Positions 22,599 to 34,986 of a stretch of 64,000 nt of DNA are shown in pieces. The translations under genes and the position numbers were made by a program. Below the pieces are notes generated by a model, which did no database searches, was not told the origin of the DNA, and saw nothing but the letters and a program-made list of their open reading frames with translations. The DNA is from Cladochytrium replicatum. Taxonomy: Eukaryota > Chytridiomycota > Chytridiomycetes > Cladochytriales > Cladochytriaceae. Position 1 is the stretch's first letter. The number at the start of each line of letters is the position of its first letter. Where the stretch lies: positions 1 to 64,000 of the forward strand of contig JAHLKD010000011.1 of NCBI GenBank assembly GCA_025526935.1, in the 5' to 3' direction.

Positions 22599-24401
22599 TT
22601 ATTGGTTCCTAACTGTCTGTGGTTGAGGAGACCCACGGAACCCAGTCCCGTTCCCCTTCTGAAATCCGCCGCGGTTGTTGTACGTATGGCCGCGGGGTTG
22701 CTGCACTCTTAGCTGCTGCTGGGGAGAATGGTGTTGGAATTGCTGGTTGTTCTCATAATGACGCTGTTGCTGTGCCTGCCAGCTCCCACCGCGTCCGCGA
22801 TAACCACCCCTGCTCCCACGACCCCCACGGAAGGATGGAGTGCGATGAACTCCGTTAGCTTGAGGCTCTGGTGTATGAGCACTCGCCGACTCGTGTGCAG
22901 CGGCAATCTCAGGCTGGACATCCGTCACTTCAACTCCATTAGGCAGGGGCTCTTCGCTGACCGGTTCGAACGACTCAGATGTGTGGGGTACATCCAAGAC
23001 AGGCTCGGCTTGGACGTCATTCAACTTTGGCTCGTCAGCTGCATAGACGAAAGCAGGTGTTAGAGAACATCACACGGATGAGAACAAATACAAAATGAAG
23101 CAAGGATTGATCGCTCAGAAATAAGGCATGATATAACCAGATAGTTGTCTTAAAGACTAATCGATATTTTGAGTCTCGTCATTGCAGAAAACCAGGGTAG
23201 CCAAGGAAATGAAAAAGAGTGGTTGTACTCACTGATGATTTCGCTGGGATTAAAGAAGCTAATAAACGCTGAACCCCCTGTTTGCTGTTGAGCAACGTCC
23301 ACATGCTGTGCTGATTCTGCGACATCACCACCGGCCACCTCTCGCGTTGCTTCGGCTACATCTTGCGCGGGAGAAACCTCTTCGGCCACGAAGACGGGGG
23401 CTTGGGCCGGCTCAAGCAACCGATCTACTAAGTCGTGAAGATTGGCGTAGGTGAGGCGATTGACAAACTCCTCAACCTCGCGGTCGAGATATTTGTTCAA
23501 ATACACCTCGGCAATGTCAATGTACTTCTCAGCGCTAAAGAATGAAGTATGAGAAGTTTGTAGCGCTGGGGAGATGATAAACGATGCTTACGCTTCCGCA
23601 TCCAAACCAGCTCCCATGACATACGCACGCAAACTGCTTAGAGCAGTGTACTCTTCATCAGTGAGCGTAACAGTGAGAGTGGCCAAGTTACTAAGTGTGT
23701 TCTGAAGAGCATACAGAAGCCGAATGGTTTGCTTCTGCTTCTTTGCGTTCGCATCCTGAACTAACCATTTAGCTCCAAACGAACATACAGACACACAGAA
23801 CGACTTACATTCACTTCGCTGACTGCGGCAGCAACTTTGGCCGCAGTCTCCGATTCCTGCACTTTTTGACGGCGCTTCGCGAGTTCTGCTTCCTTAGAAG
23901 ATTGTCAGGATGGTCAAGCTTTTATAGTATTGCGCAAAGTAAATACCTCAGCATCGACATGAGTTAACACTTTGATTATGTCCTCGGCCTCTTTAAGCTG
24001 AAGGAGCAACTCTGGCTTCTTTTCCAGAGAGAGCAGCTGGTCAGCGTTGAGGTCTTTCCTGTCCATCTGATCGTATTTCTCCAGCTTTTGCTATCGTTGG
24101 GGAAAATCGTTGTAAGTAAATGAACCTCTCAACATTTCAGTGCAGGGGCGTCACTCACAGCCTTCTTCCTAAGGGCGCGCAACTTTTTGTAAACGACCTC
24201 GATGTAAGGGTTTGCGTGCTTCTTATCCTCGTCATGCTCGTGGACACTTCCGTTTGGCTCGGGGGTAGACACAACTGGAGTAGAAGCAGCTGCAGCTGCC
24301 GCCTTCTTCTTAGCACGCTTGCTGGTTGCGGACAGCGATGAGTCTGAGTTCATCTTGGTAAGGTTGTGCTCGATTGGATAATCTGCAGCGTTACGGAGCA
24401 T
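22599..24401 (-). CDS. Caprin-like RGG-rich RNA-binding protein, 458 aa
   Basis: Six exons chain in phase: 24401-24159, 24090-23947, 23892-23809, 23755-23592, 23534-23233 and 23038-22599, giving 1377 nt. After an Ala/Lys-rich N terminus comes NPYIEVVYKKLRALRKK and then LNADQLLSLEKKPEL, a helical region resembling the conserved N-terminal dimerisation region of Caprin proteins. A short SAFISFFNPSEI motif follows. The C terminus is an RGG/Gln-rich tail (GGRGSRGGYRGRGG). Caprins bind mRNA and help assemble stress granules; that role is inferred here. An alternative start is the ATG at 24353. The assignment rests on pattern similarity, so family confidence is moderate, while the gene model is good. 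Confidence 0.7.
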
Positions 24402-24605
24402 CACTTCTGTTAGAGCTGAGTTTTAGTCTGGGTTTGAGAGTCTGAGTTTGTTCGCAGGATGGACACCAGGCTGAAAACGGAAATAAATGCGACTATAAAT
24501 GGCTGAGTCAGCGCAAAAGGTCACATGGTCCTAATATTGATATATTAGGATAACTGTTAGAAAAATCACATTTTACCATTGTACCGTGGTACCGCATCAC
24601 GATCA

Positions 24606-26083
24606 TCAAATTGCAGTACGAAAAATACGGCACAGCTCGGTAAGTCCAACATATCCAAGCGGTTCGCGATCACGGTCGACGATCCATACTCGGGATACTG
24701 CCAACGGACCTGTCATCATCTCCAAAATCTCACCAAGTGGGGTAAAGAGCGAGCATGTGACGGGTCGTAGGGAAGATGGCGAAAACCTCCGCAGATACGA
24801 GGCGACCGGATCAAGTAACGATGGAATCGTGTCACGGAATAGACCCTTTTAAAGAATAAGATCAGTGAGTTTGGATGTAAAGGTACTTCCATCAGATATC
24901 TCACTTGGATATCCGAAGTGCTAAAGTTTCCAACGAGAACCTCGTGTGCACGGGATCCAAGGTTATGATCTACAATTGCCAATGCATCGACCCCAGTTTC
25001 GTTGAGCTTTACCAATGCTTCCATAACCGTTCTATCTGAGTCGATTGAGACGAATCCCTTTCTTCGAGGGCTGCTCGGTGGTGACCTAGATTCTTCTTTA
25101 GATTCTTCTTCATTCAAGTTCGACCGCTGAGCATGTTGCTCGTCCAGGATGATCCACTCCCAAAATGCTGCTATAGGTCTCGTCAACCACCCAGATTCAG
25201 CGAGAGCATCGGAGTGGCACTGAATAATGTGCGCAACAACCTCGCTCTGTGAGACGATAGCGACAGGTGTCTCAGACTGCCAATAGTCCGCGATTATAGG
25301 AACACGATGAACATTCCGTGAGAAGACGTCCAATAGCTTCACTACCGAGTGATTTGATTGAATAGGAATATACGGATCCCGACCTGATGCATCTTATTGA
25401 CAGAAGGGTCATGGTTCTGGGCTGATAGGTAAGGACTTTGCAAACTACAATATACCTACTACGGTTCCCACTAGTTCTCTGGCCATTTTCTCTGAAAAAG
25501 CTTGCAGATCATCCAAGATCTGGCCAACATCGTCCATCAATTGGTCAAGTGCCGGTTCGGGATCGTGGGATTGCCGAAATTGCTCTCCGCCGTAAACAAC
25601 AATCTCCCTGCGTCGCTTTCGAACATCTTCCTTGCGTGCCTCAACATGTTTGCACGATTGCGGGGCGATTCGAACAAGGAACGCAATAATGTCCCCAGCG
25701 TCAATCAGACCGACGCATTTGGCATTTCCCTCCCCAAGCTCAACCACCAACGAATGCACGGAAAAGACGACTAGTTTTCGCACTGCTTCCGCGATTGGTT
25801 CATCTGCTCTGACAGACAATACTGGACGTGTTTGTGATCCTGCGTTGAGTTTGGCTGCGCGGCCAGGCGAAAGTGGTAGTGACAAATAGACAGGTTCTTC
25901 ATCATCAAGAAATGCAGAGGGGGTGGAAGGTGGACTTCCTCCTCGACGAAACTCAATGAGATCTGCGACGGAAATGCTAGCAAGACGTGAGATTAGAGGA
26001 GACGGCTCTGAGTGGTAAGCTGCAGCCCTAGCGCCAGGCGGCGGCGAAACTGAAGGTGGGGGCGGCAGGTGGACGTTCTTCAT
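24606..26083 (-). CDS. CBS-domain protein, 448 aa
   Basis: Three exons (26083-25456, 25383-24905 and 24845-24606) total 1347 nt in phase. After a Pro/Ser-rich N terminus the protein shows repeated CBS-type signatures: KLVVFSVHSLVVE...CVGLIDAGDIIAF, NVHRVPII...PVAIVSQSEVV, ETGVDALAIVD...VGNFSTSDIQ, and AVSRVWIVDRDREPLGYVGLTEL at the C terminus. Four CBS motifs make two Bateman modules, which usually bind adenosine nucleotides, as in AMPK gamma or Sds23-like regulators. Which partner it regulates cannot be told. The start was set at the first ATG of the frame (26083); a GTG further upstream is not credible in a eukaryote. Confidence 0.8.
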
Positions 26084-26207
26084 CGATGTGCTGATGGGAA
26101 AGTGCAAGTCTGAGTCAGGTGTCACGTGTATTCGTGTTTATGAGGGTCCAAAACCTGTTTTGCTTTTTTTGTGGTATGAGAAAACAGTCCAAAAAACAAA
26201 AGAAAAT

Positions 26208-28128
26208 CTACTGGCCCTGGGCCTTGGAGAATCCAGGGGTATCGCCGAGGTAGAGAAGCATTTCAAGCGAACAAACACGAACTGCTTCGCCAATCTCAGC
26301 TACAACTTGAAGGAGATCGCTCTCCTTCTTGGAACCCTTTTCCTCAAGCTCAAACCGGCAGCGGTAGTGGTTCACAAGTTCGGTGTAAACGGAGCCAGTC
26401 GGCCACACCTGAGCATTTATATCAATAAAAGCCTAAGTTGTGTACAGGATCCTCTCTCACCTGTGTACCACGGTTGCTGATCATAGTTAATTTGAGACCG
26501 TTCGTCGCATATTTCTGAAGGACTTGTGCGAGATCTCCAGGAAGCAACTCAGAGTCCACAAAGATATCAAAACCACCAGAGAACTCGTTGGCGCGATTCC
26601 GGCCGGGAGTAACTTGCATAATGTTCTCCTTCAACTCTACAACTTCCGGAAGTGCATGTGCCCTGGGAGGCAGCTCGGTGACCTCCCTGCGAGCAATCGG
26701 AGGAATGTGATCGCTAAAACAAAGTGGTGAGTACTTAGAACACATTGTTGCCCTTTCGGAGCATACAGGACAGCATCGGCAAAGTCGGTGGTGGACAGGT
26801 ACTTGATGCCTGGGCGGCAAAGGTCGCGGGTGCGGTATCCCTTCAACCGTACGTATTAATTATACAACATCTTTGAAGGCAAGTCGCGCCCAAATACCTT
26901 CTCCAAAGTGGTACGGAGCGCAGAGTGGACGTAGTCGGCTTTGTTCTGGAATCCAAGGTGGCGCAACATCATCAAACCAGACAACAGAAGTGCGGTCGGG
27001 TTCGCCATGTTTTTTCCAGCAATGTCAGGTGCAGTGCCGTGAACTGCCTCGAAGATGGAAATGCGCTCACCGATGTTCGCAGAAGGAGCAAGACCCAATC
27101 CGCCGACAAGACCAGCGCACAAATCGGAGACGATGTCACCCTGCAAGTTGGGGAGGACAATGCAGTCGAACTTGTCAGGGGTCATGACGAGCTTCATGCA
27201 CATGTCGTCGACTATCTAAATTACCAACAAAAATAAGAAAAAGAAAAAAGGCCCATGAGATAATTTTCTACCATGTCGTCCGCAACGAGTTCAGGGTATT
27301 CCTTCGCCATCTCGTAAAAGCTGTTCAAGAATGCACCATCGGTGATTTTCATGATGTTTGCTTTGTGGACACATGTAATTCTCTTCGCTTTGTTCTTGCG
27401 AGCAGTCTCGAATGCAAATCGATGAACCTGGCTGGATCCAGGTCGAGTAATCAATCGCCGACATTGGGCAACATCGTTGGTTTGCATGTGCTCGATACCT
27501 CCGCTGATTTTAATCGCATGTCAGAATCCGGGAGCAGCCTTAGTAAATCCCCAGCTTACTAAGTGTCTTCTATGTTTTCACGAAAGATGGTCAAACCAAC
27601 CGGAATGCCAGCGCGAGCGAAAACTGTGTCGACACCGGGGAAAGTTTCGAAGACTAGTGGGAAACCAGTTGGCTTAGAACACACAATCATAATTAATCTG
27701 GCCAGCAATCATACCTCTCTTGTTTGCAAAAGTAGACCAGACTTTACGAGCAGTTACATTGATACTCTTCATTCCAGTGCCTTTTGGTGTCTCCATGGGT
27801 CCCTTGAACAAAATTCCGGCCTTCTCCACCGTTGCTTGGGCTTCGGGCGTCATTCCGGTCGAGTATCCCTTCATGTACAGGTCTTTTCCCATCTAGCACA
27901 CTTATAAGGATCAACGCGTTACCGCCATTGTCTAGTTACAAACCTCAACAGGCTGGAATTCAATAGGTACGTTGATAGCGCTGAAGATCTTGAGGCATGC
28001 CTGCACAGAGAGGTCAAGCTGTGTTGCATGCACATCAAAGCACTGCATCCCACCCCCATAATTTCCTTGCCGATTCCATCGCCCTGGGCAACTGCCACAG
28101 GTATCACGTTCTTCGCAGCAGTGGCCAT
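26208..28128 (-). CDS. NAD-type isocitrate dehydrogenase, bacterial-like long form
   Basis: The gene starts at ATG 28128 ([20 protein letters not shown]) and is broken by several short introns, ending with TAG at 26208-26210. Signatures include GDGIGKEIM, the substrate-site region [29 protein letters not shown], and the coenzyme segment [11 protein letters not shown]. The Asp-Ile after AP favours NAD over NADP. A C-terminal extension ([16 protein letters not shown] ... [13 protein letters not shown]) is characteristic of the Thermus/Rickettsia-type enzyme rather than of the usual fungal mitochondrial IDH1/IDH2 or NADP-IDP proteins. It oxidises isocitrate to 2-oxoglutarate. No mitochondrial presequence is evident, so a cytosolic location is possible. 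The product is a cosubstrate for 2OG dioxygenases, but the link to the subtelomeric enzyme is only metabolic. Confidence 0.85.
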
Positions 28129-28575
28129 CTTGCACGGTCGAAACTTTCAATGTGAGAAGAAGATTGGATGGCCGAAAATGTGCAGATCAAATGTTCCAAA
28201 ACAGCGGAGCAGATCGAGCGGATTTATTTCCCAAGCAGACAATTTAACCCCTTTGGGACGCTTTTTTCGGGTTCTGATGTGCCGGCACAGATGCGAAACG
28301 AAAAAATTGGATGAAATTAGGTTTTTTCGCCGTTCGCATCAATCCACATGCAATGGCGCTTGGGGTTTACTGCGGGGATAAATGTGCAAATTTTCTTGGA
28401 ATGCTTATTGCTAACACTAACAACCCGAGTTCTTGGGTTCATGGTCCGTGCGTTCAAATAGTTTACTTAATTTGGATATCAATTTGTACCAAACCACTTC
28501 TTATATTGTTATTTAACGGCAACAGCAACCAACGTTTTTTTAAGATATAACAAGCGCTTCAGCAACCAACGTTTT
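28129..28575. other. Intergenic spacer with duplicated IMPDH 3' end
   Basis: A/T-rich spacer between the isocitrate dehydrogenase promoter and the IMP dehydrogenase stop. A sequence of about 35 bp (AGCAACCAACGTTTT ... AACAAGCGCTTC) at about 28520 is repeated at about 28561, where the second copy includes the last IMPDH codons. No gene is seen. Confidence 0.6.
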
Positions 28576-30437
<1,862 letters not shown>

Positions 30438-31931
30438 GGCAATAAAGACTAAGTGCTGGATATAAGTAACTGACGAGCAATGAAGGTCCTAAGAGATTTT
30501 CTGAACTTACCCCCAGAACGAGGTTGGGCAGAGCCCGGCTTTTATGGCTGGCCCATTTTTTCTTTTCTTGGAAAAAAAGTCACCAAAAAACAAATCAGAT
30601 GCAATCTTACCCTTTTTGGTAATATTGTGTGGGAATAACAACCGTTTCCATTGCTTGCTCAAGTCGGCATCGCCGGGAGAGCTCAAAACTTCTAAACTGT
30701 CGAATCAGAAAGACGTAGCCACGGAATGGACCAATAAAAACCACACCACGAATTCTGGTGTTCACCTCCATCCAAACGAGGCCAGATCTCTTGCTAAGCG
30801 GATGATTTCCCTGACAGTAGTACGCTGCAATTTATTGAAACACTGCATTCCAAAAGTTCATCGCATTTGTTTCAAGTACTCATCTCAAATTTAGCATCAT
30901 CTCCTAATTGCTTTACAGGACCCTGGACATTTTGGGTGACAATCAATTAAAAGTGAGAGCGGACCAGCTATCCTCTTCCACCTCCGCAAAGATGCTAGCA
31001 GCCATCCTAGCTACACTGTTGGCCACCTAGACAGCGGCCACACCCGTAGGATGAAAGAATGCAATCAATCAATACTCCTCACTAACTTAAGTTTAACGAA
31101 GGTCCTGTTGCTGGAGGTCCTGTGACCTTTTCAATCGATCCCTTCATACCAGTTACTGGAGTTTCATGGGTGGGAACCAGCCTGGCTTGGCTAGGTGTCT
31201 AAACTGGCGACTATTCTGACGAAGTGCGATCAAATTTCGTTGATCTGCTTTGGCCCAACTGGTCTCGATCTCAACATTGTGCTACAGTGTTGGAGGTGGA
31301 AATGCGCCGACCGGCGAAGATTGCCTAGGGTCCTGGTGGTGCGTGCCTGGTGGTGGAAGGCTGACAAAGTGTACGTTTGAAGCTGATACGTGATGGGCGG
31401 GTTGCTACAGCTGAACAGATTCGGGTGACAAAGATTAGCGAATTCGCCACCTACATGGTGAAAGTGGTTGATCACCTAGCAAACCAGGGTTTGTATAAAT
31501 GACTACCACCACTGCGGTAACCACACCGACAATGATGATCACCTCCGTTCCTACAACTTTGTCCCGTAACGTTGATACAAGCGTTAGTACCCGTGCATTA
31601 CGACCCCCACCACATCCCCAACCCCGCCCACGTTCACAGCAGCTCCCCTGAAATGTCGTTCGAGGTAATTGTGTTTTCTTCCAACCGCAATCCACCCCAA
31701 CCTTCTGGATGCAAGCCGAACCAGCAAAGCAAGATGCTAGATATTAAGATGCAACTATGTTTGTTTCAAGGAATAAACACATTTGTAGCGCCAACAATGC
31801 AATGGAAAAGGCACAGAGCCTGCGATTCAACATTCCGTCTTTAAAAAATATGCGGTAGATTTACAGTTAACATATGGAGGAGTAACAAGAGTCCTACACT
31901 AGTATTTCAGCAAACCGATCCCAAAAATTAA
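30438..31931. other. 1.5-kb intergenic stretch, possible gene remnant
   Basis: Holds the IMP dehydrogenase promoter and the RING gene 3' side. On the plus strand a signal-peptide-like start (ATG at about 30991, MLAAILATLLAT) is immediately stopped by TAG. A GTAGGA...CTTAAG pair and frames such as GPVTFSIDPFIPVTGVSW follow, interrupted by further stops. This may be a dead secreted-protein gene, but no family is recognisable. The rest shows nothing I can support. Confidence 0.3.
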
Positions 31932-34169
31932 TCACCTCCTTCCATCCCTTCCTCCCGAAAACCGGCGAAACAGGTCCCTCACGCTACTCATGAAATCCGG
32001 CAATATCCCCCCGCCGTTCTGCGGCCCAAACCTCACACTCCCACGACTCGATCTCCTCCGTCCACCACCACCACCGTCCGTTGCACCTGAACCAGTCGTA
32101 TCACCCGCCGTTGCCTCGTTACCCACGGCATCCTCTCCTCCATTCTGCCCGTCAGCCGGGTTCTCGCTCTCGATGTTGATATGAACCTCAATGTTCCATT
32201 CGTTGGGCGATTGCCCCGTGGGCATAGTTCGCCTCTGACGTCTGGACCGAAGAAATCCAAGCGGGGGGGTCGGTGGCCTCGGAATCGCATTGAGCCACGC
32301 GGGCATCTCTGGGGACTCATGCGTGAACGATATCGGTATAGCTCCTACCCCATTCCCAGCGTTGAGCCAAGGCGGCAAGATGGGCCGATCCTGAGCATGG
32401 CCACCTGCTTCCACATTCTCAGCATTGCTGTTGTTGTTGGTCACTTCAACGCACGGTTTCCGGCAGATCGGGCACGAATTGACGTAGCTCGTTACCCACT
32501 GATCTAAACACGCTTTATGGAATCCATGCGCGCACCTGAGAATCCGAAGCTCGTCACCATCTTCATACTCCATCAAGCAAACAGTACACCGCTCATGCGT
32601 ACCACCAAGCAAATCCGCCACCCTCAAGCTCCCCCCACTCGTCGCATCGTTCGAGACATCCACCATCTCCTCGTCACTATACGCTTCCTCCTCTCCACCA
32701 TCCACCTCCATCTCTTCCGTCCCAGCATCCTCCTTTCCCTTCCCCTTCCCTTCCACCCTACTCCTCTTCCCCTCCCCTCCACCCCCCTCCGTCCTCCTCC
32801 TCCTCTTCTTCCCCCTCATCTGCTGCGCATCACCAGAAACCTCCGCCCGACAATAAATCACCGTCGGAATCTCCCTCTCCACATCCGCACTGCTCGCGTT
32901 CCGCGCCCGTCCCGGCCCAAGCAGCTCCGCAAGCCTCAACAAGTCTTCGTATCCGTTTCCAGTAGTTCCCTCTCCACCTGGCGCACCTCCCGACACAATG
33001 ATCCCGAGGATAACTTGGAGCAGCATAGCGAGGATCGGGTCTGCACCGTCAGGTCCAGCTTGTTCAGTTCCAGGCTCGTTTCTTTCCTCAGAACCGGTTG
33101 TTGGGGCCTCGGCGCCTTCAGGTGCAGCTTCACCGGCAGGTGGCGGCCTAGGTGCGAATATGGATGCCAGGTTCGGTAGTTGGGGGTTGGTATTGGCGCC
33201 AGCTGCATCGGTGGGACCAGCGGAAGCCGACCCGACGACGGTAGGCTGGTCGGTAAGCGCAACAACAAAGAGCCGCCACTGCTCCGGATCACGAGCATTC
33301 TCGGGTGACTCATTCGTCGAGGCGGGATTGCGCAAACTTGCACGATTCGCCCGCTGTCTGCCTAATCCCGAAAACATTTCTGTAATCGAGTTCAGAATGC
33401 CGTGATGAGTGTTGTTACGGGGAGTCGGAGCGGGCTCGGACTGTCCGGCAGGAGGGGAAGACACGTTGGGACCAGGTTGTGATGCAGACTCGGCACCCGT
33501 CGCAGATGAGGCATAGGCATGTGTCGAAACGGATGTCGGTGAAGAGGCATTTGGTCCGGCAGAATTTCGCTGTGGAGGGCCAGTTCTTACGCCAAAAATG
33601 ACAACAGGGACCTGGCGACCACCGCCACCAGATGAGGATGCTGCACCACTCCCCTGTGCTTCCGGTTGTCCAGTGGTAGGTTCATTCTGATTCTGCTGAA
33701 GTTGCGTAAGGGCCTGGAGCATACCTGGGAACATGACTCCCTCGGGCGGTTGATACGGAGTGCCATCGGCCGGAAGCGGAACAGTAGTAACACCGCCAGG
33801 AGAGTTGTTATTGGATTCAGGTGTGAGGTGGACCTGTCGAGCAGACGGGCCAACCAACCCGCTCATGAGCGCATCCAGAAGCAGGTTTCGGCCAAATCGC
33901 TCCGGGTTGAAAGGTAACTGTGGAGGAGAGGGCAAACTTGGAAGTAATGGAGCTTGCACATTGGCTGGCGAAGTAGCTGCAGATGAGTCGACCGTCGAAG
34001 TGCCTTGAGTGAGCTGCAGTGGCGGCTCTTCCACGACCATGGGGTCTTCAGATGGTTCTGAATTGGAAAATAGTGTTGTGCTTGGCATGGGGGGAGGCAT
34101 TCTTTGTGAAGTGTTATCGTTGCTTGACCTCAGACCAGAATCATCGATGGTAGGAACTGGATGTTGCAT
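31932..34169 (-). CDS. RING-H2 E3 ubiquitin ligase, 745 aa
   Basis: One continuous frame from ATG 34169. The RING-H2 finger lies at about residues 526-567: CTVC ... RCAHGFHKAC ... CPIC, with the Cys/His ligands in C-x2-C ... C-x-H-x2-H-x2-C ... C-x2-C order. It is preceded by a Lys/Arg and Glu-rich segment (KKRRRRTEGGGGEGK). The rest is long Pro/Ser/Ala/Gly-rich disorder. RING-H2 proteins recruit E2 enzymes to transfer ubiquitin; substrates are unknown. The Arg/Ser-rich C terminus has no transmembrane segment. A further acidic ORF upstream (about 34211-34473) could be an additional 5' exon if a 158-bp intron is assumed (34157-34314, phase compatible). I kept the intronless start. Confidence 0.85.
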   Translation of the reverse strand: MQHPVPTIDDSGLRSSNDNTSQRMPPPMPSTTLFSNSEPSEDPMVVEEPPLQLTQGTSTVDSSAATSPANVQAPLLPSLPSPPQLPFNPERFGRNLLLDALMSGLVGPSARQVHLTPESNNNSPGGVTTVPLPADGTPYQPPEGVMFPGMLQALTQLQQNQNEPTTGQPEAQGSGAASSSGGGGRQVPVVIFGVRTGPPQRNSAGPNASSPTSVSTHAYASSATGAESASQPGPNVSSPPAGQSEPAPTPRNNTHHGILNSITEMFSGLGRQRANRASLRNPASTNESPENARDPEQWRLFVVALTDQPTVVGSASAGPTDAAGANTNPQLPNLASIFAPRPPPAGEAAPEGAEAPTTGSEERNEPGTEQAGPDGADPILAMLLQVILGIIVSGGAPGGEGTTGNGYEDLLRLAELLGPGRARNASSADVEREIPTVIYCRAEVSGDAQQMRGKKRRRRTEGGGGEGKRSRVEGKGKGKEDAGTEEMEVDGGEEEAYSDEEMVDVSNDATSGGSLRVADLLGGTHERCTVCLMEYEDGDELRILRCAHGFHKACLDQWVTSYVNSCPICRKPCVEVTNNNSNAENVEAGGHAQDRPILPPWLNAGNGVGAIPISFTHESPEMPAWLNAIPRPPTPPLGFLRSRRQRRTMPTGQSPNEWNIEVHINIESENPADGQNGGEDAVGNEATAGDTTGSGATDGGGGGRRRSSRGSVRFGPQNGGGILPDFMSSVRDLFRRFSGGRDGRR

Positions 34170-34986
34170 CGATTACATCCGCGAGCAGCACGCAATAATA
34201 AAGAGGCAGTTCAAAATGCTGAAACAAAAGAAAGGAACCCCTGTATGCCAGTGACCGATGTCTGCAATTGCTCGCGAGACCGGTGTGCACTAGGAGAAAG
34301 CATCATATTCGTACCAGTGAGGCTCTGCGATACAGGCTGGAGCAGCGGCATAACACCAAAGGACACGGCGTCATTTCTATGAGTAAATGGCGAAGCAGCA
34401 GCAAGGTCGAGGGGTTCAGCTAGCGAATGTTGGTCGTCATCATCCTCGTTCTGTACGTATTCTGGAGGCATTACACGCGAGAGGAGCGAAAGCGGAGGCC
34501 GGGGTAAGCTCTCGGTATAGCTATTGTTGGTATTGGAACTAGTAATGACAGTCCGGAAAGCTCGGTTCGGAAGGGTTCGGCTTTGGCTTTGGGGTGGAAA
34601 GATTCTAAGTACTCGCACTTCTGGTACCGATGATGATGATAGTTGGCAATAATTTGTAATCAATAACAACAAAATAATACTTCTGATGATGTGGTGATTT
34701 AGTAGCTCGCTACTCGCTCCCGTAACACAATAATAATGGTATTATCAATAATATCAATATCAGCATGACTTTGTTACCCTGTTTTTCGTATTGGCCGAGT
34801 CAAATGAGAAACTCAATTTTCAAACTGGTAAAACGTAAAAACATCTGCTATGCTGCCGCAAAACATCCTTAACAATTGGGCAAGGAATATCTGCTGCTGC
34901 AAATCATCATAGAGTTACAAATCCAACCAGAAAAGCGGAAACGAAAAGAATCATGGTGCAGACCCTAACCAATTCGCTCACATTTA
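34170..34986. other. RING gene upstream region and spacer
   Basis: Contains a minus-strand frame (about 34211-34473, starting MPPEYVQNEDDDD) that could be a 5' exon or leader ORF of the RING gene. Next to it lies A/T-rich spacer up to the 3' end of the hexose transporter. No independent gene is supported. Confidence 0.4.

Noticed and set aside
34211-34672. Independent minus-strand gene upstream of the RING ligase
   Set aside because: It is short and low in complexity. It is better explained as a possible 5' exon or leader ORF of the RING gene.
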